Positions 61,973 through 64,000 of a stretch of 64,000 nucleotides of DNA are shown here, one piece after another. The notes under the pieces are model-generated. The model was not told the DNA's origin and did not search any database. It saw only the letters and a program-made list of their open reading frames with translations. How positions within the stretch are numbered: the first letter of the stretch is position 1; every line of letters begins with the position of its first letter. A program made the position numbers and the translations under genes. Source of the stretch: Thelephora terrestris (lineage: Eukaryota; Basidiomycota; Agaricomycetes; Thelephorales; Thelephoraceae); the NCBI GenBank assembly GCA_015956445.1, contig WIUZ02000005.1, positions 1,116,001 through 1,180,000 of the forward strand, in the 5' to 3' direction.

Positions 61973-62221
61973 ATGTTTTCGTCTAGCGTGTCGCCGACAT
62001 CCGAGGACCCAGCCTATGAGGAAATGTCCACCCAATTGGCGAGCTACTCCCGGGGGTTGTTCGAGTTCACCCTCCGGTTGTGGTCGGAGTCAAGGAAACG
62101 AGCAGAGGAGGTGCAGAAGTTGGAAGAGTCTGCGTCTGGCCTCAGTTTGTCCCCGCCACCTCAGGTCAGAACTAGATCTGTGAGATCTGTTCGTGAGGTC
62201 GATACCAACAGCCAACAGTGA
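61973..62221 (+). CDS. Small predicted protein of 82 residues
   Basis: An intronless frame with ATG at 61973 and TGA at 62219-62221. It has a polar start, then an amphipathic helix (STQLASYSRGLFEFTLRLWS followed by ESRKRAEEVQKLEE) and a Ser/Pro/Arg tail. The helix pattern argues for a real protein, perhaps a coiled-coil partner. I do not recognise a family; confidence is moderate because the frame is short. Confidence 0.45.
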   Translation: MFSSSVSPTSEDPAYEEMSTQLASYSRGLFEFTLRLWSESRKRAEEVQKLEESASGLSLSPPPQVRTRSVRSVREVDTNSQQ

Positions 62222-63731
62222 TACCTTTGACCGAGCCATTCCACCCCACATTTTTGTTTGACTACCCCATTTCCTGATACGGATTGGTGCTCTCTTGCCA
62301 TACCACCATATTCATTCACCACCATCACCACAGCCACCACTACCCTACCTAATATTCCCCTCCAGGCGACCACCCGCCTACTACCAGTTTATATTTTGTT
62401 TTTATGTGAGTCGTTTCTTTGTGCGCAGGCGGAGGATTGACTGAGATTATTATCGTTCCAGTTCCGAGCCGCCATTGAATTGAATTATCGCCCTTACTTA
62501 CTGCTTCCACACTCGCTCATCGTTGCTCTTTCCGTCCACCCCATCCATCCAGATCCTCCATTCGCCAAGACTGCCTTTATGTTTGTCCGTCAACTACCCC
62601 GCACGTCGTTCCCCACACCCGTTGTATCATTGTTGAACTGCTCCTTATCTTCCGCTCCGCCTCTCGATTATGCTCAGTTTCCACCACCAGTCCGCTCTTC
62701 CTCTTATTGTATCCTTCACCTTCTTTGGGAAATATTTATGGTGATATTTTCACTGAAAAATATAGAATTTCTGTTTCAGCCGAGGAAGCGAATTGATAAC
62801 GGTTGTTCGAGGGAGAAATTGAAACAAACCGCGTGTGCCAACAATTCTATGTCAGGTGGAGCCTGATGGAATCCACCTCACCATCCAGCACTCGGTCCCT
62901 CGACGACCACGCTATAAACGTATCACTTGGTACCGGTCACCTTTCCTCCAGGTGCGTTTCAAGTTCCTTTACTCAATCTCTGGAATGAATTCCTCACGTT
63001 CGCCAATACCGGCAGTCTGTGCTGCCAACAATAGTAGCTGGGGCTCTCTCTGGGCCGCTCCGGTCGGGGTGGAGCATCAGTAGGGCTAGCGCCCCGAGGT
63101 CTTATCTGGTCAAGAGTACGGTGATGCCTTTGGATGAACCATGGGTCTCTGCGGTCGGTTCTCAAGCCACAAAGTGGGATGTACACTGAGGTTGAACACC
63201 CGGAACGTTTCGCCAGGTCGAGGGAAACGTAGCCGCAGCAGGCGTGAGTGATCTCTTCGGAGTAGAAATTGGATGAGAGGATCGCACGTGTGAGGACGGT
63301 GTAAACGTGCGGTCCTAGCAGCCAGTTTTATGACAGACAACCATTCAAGGGCCCCTCAACAACTTTGAAAGCCCGTCCAGGTCTCTCGATTATAGAAAAG
63401 TGGGGCCCCGGGATGTAACGATGGTTTTTTTTTTCGGTAACAGTCTGTTGTGCAGAGGCGGTGACCATAGTCGAGATACCGCTGTTTTAACTCTGAGAGA
63501 TGGGCGAGTGCCTAATTGTTGTCGAGGGAAATTCGAGCAAGTCAAGCCCGCAAGCTCTCAACGTCAACGCGGAGTTCACGTGCGCAAACTAAACTTGACC
63601 TCGTCACCTCTGTATAACCTGAAGTTTAGCCGAGAGCCCGCAGCAGGACGAAGAATACTTTTGCTATTGGCTCAAGCTTAGGCGTCGGCCCCAGTATACT
63701 CTGAACAAGGAGACCTCGGAGATCACCAGGG
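62222..63731. other. Gap of 1.5 kb, nothing firm
   Basis: No gene, repeat or RNA is supported. Frames at 62480-62866 (plus) and 63110-63340 (minus) have no family and mixed composition. A run of ten T lies near 63426-63435. Confidence 0.5.
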
Positions 63732-64000
63732 ATGTCTTCCTGGACCGACCTTCCCCTTGAGCTCCTGATTCATATTCTGCGGTTCGCCCTTCCCCCCCGA
63801 ATATCTTTCCACGAAGAACACGCCCCGTTCGAAGACAGCCATGGTTCGCTCCGCACGAATAATGGCCGACTCTCGTTCTCCCTCGTCTCCAGATATTGGA
63901 ATTCAATAGTGAAATCGATTTGGATCGAGGGCATCTCTCTCACCGATGACACCGACGCCGAAGCGTTGCTCGGTTACCTGCTAGACGACGGCAAGGGTGT
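63732..64000 (+). CDS. F-box protein, N-terminal part, runs off the window
   Basis: The ATG at 63732 opens a frame that stays open to the last base (89 codons). It begins MSSWTDLPLELLIHILRFAL, a standard F-box start (LPxELLxxIL). After a short insert it continues GRLSFSLVSRYWNSIVKSIW, the second half of the F-box (LVSRxWxxI). F-box proteins bind Skp1 and recruit targets to SCF ubiquitin ligases. The C-terminal part, which would show target type, is outside the window. A longer insertion between the two F-box halves is typical of mushroom F-box proteins. Confidence 0.75.
   Translation, partial: MSSWTDLPLELLIHILRFALPPRISFHEEHAPFEDSHGSLRTNNGRLSFSLVSRYWNSIVKSIWIEGISLTDDTDAEALLGYLLDDGKG

Overview
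The window reads as nuclear DNA of a basidiomycete fungus, most likely an Agaricomycete. Reasons: genes are dense, on both strands, and cut by many short introns of about 50-70 nt with GT...AG ends; intergenic gaps are short; and there are typical mushroom families (TKL-type kinases with an HGDLKG/HGDLKE catalytic loop, a trypsin-fold family ending in GDSGS, an Agaricomycete-type homeodomain protein). I found no tRNA, rRNA, CRISPR array, intact transposon or provirus. Exon joins were made by eye, so gene outer limits are firmer than internal junctions.

Left third (1-13,450) is an accessory, rearranged region. A block with a TKL kinase, a family-8 glycosyltransferase (GT8) and the 5' end of the ribosomal protein eS28 gene occurs twice in the same order: kinase 1364-2947, GT8 4130-5193, eS28 5' fragment 5306-5804; then kinase 6590-8226, GT8 11000-12073, full eS28 gene 13081-13450. 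The second GT8 is intact (307 codons over four exons). The first has lost 10 bp and its promoter. The first eS28 copy holds only promoter, start codon and part of intron 1. The second block also carries a broken 3' piece of an ARS2/SERRATE-like gene. Minisatellite and hairpin-rich DNA mark the joints.

Middle (13,081-38,068) is a compact housekeeping stretch, mostly head-to-head pairs: lipoyl synthase (LIP5) with the CX9C protein CMC1; the peroxisome protein PEX11 with fumarase (FUM1); the pseudouridine synthase CBF5 with ribosomal protein eL22; a homeodomain protein with elongation factor SPT4. Between them lie the INO80 chromatin remodeller, a DExH RNA helicase of the DHX29/DHX57 type, a SUV39/Clr4-like histone methyltransferase and a small polytopic membrane protein.

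Right third (38,422-64,000) holds a third TKL kinase with DVG in place of DFG, a decayed trypsin-fold gene, a small secreted protein, the pH regulator PacC/RIM101, a DCAF11/LEC14B-like WD40 protein back to back with a TBL1/SIF2-like LisH-WD40 protein, a Dbl-homology (RhoGEF) protein, a large multi-pass membrane protein of uncertain family, a short predicted protein, and the start of an F-box protein that runs off the end.

No operon-like novel system stands out. The most interesting material is the mosaic duplication in the first 13 kb, with its orphan ribosomal-protein promoter, and several poorly described Agaricomycete families.
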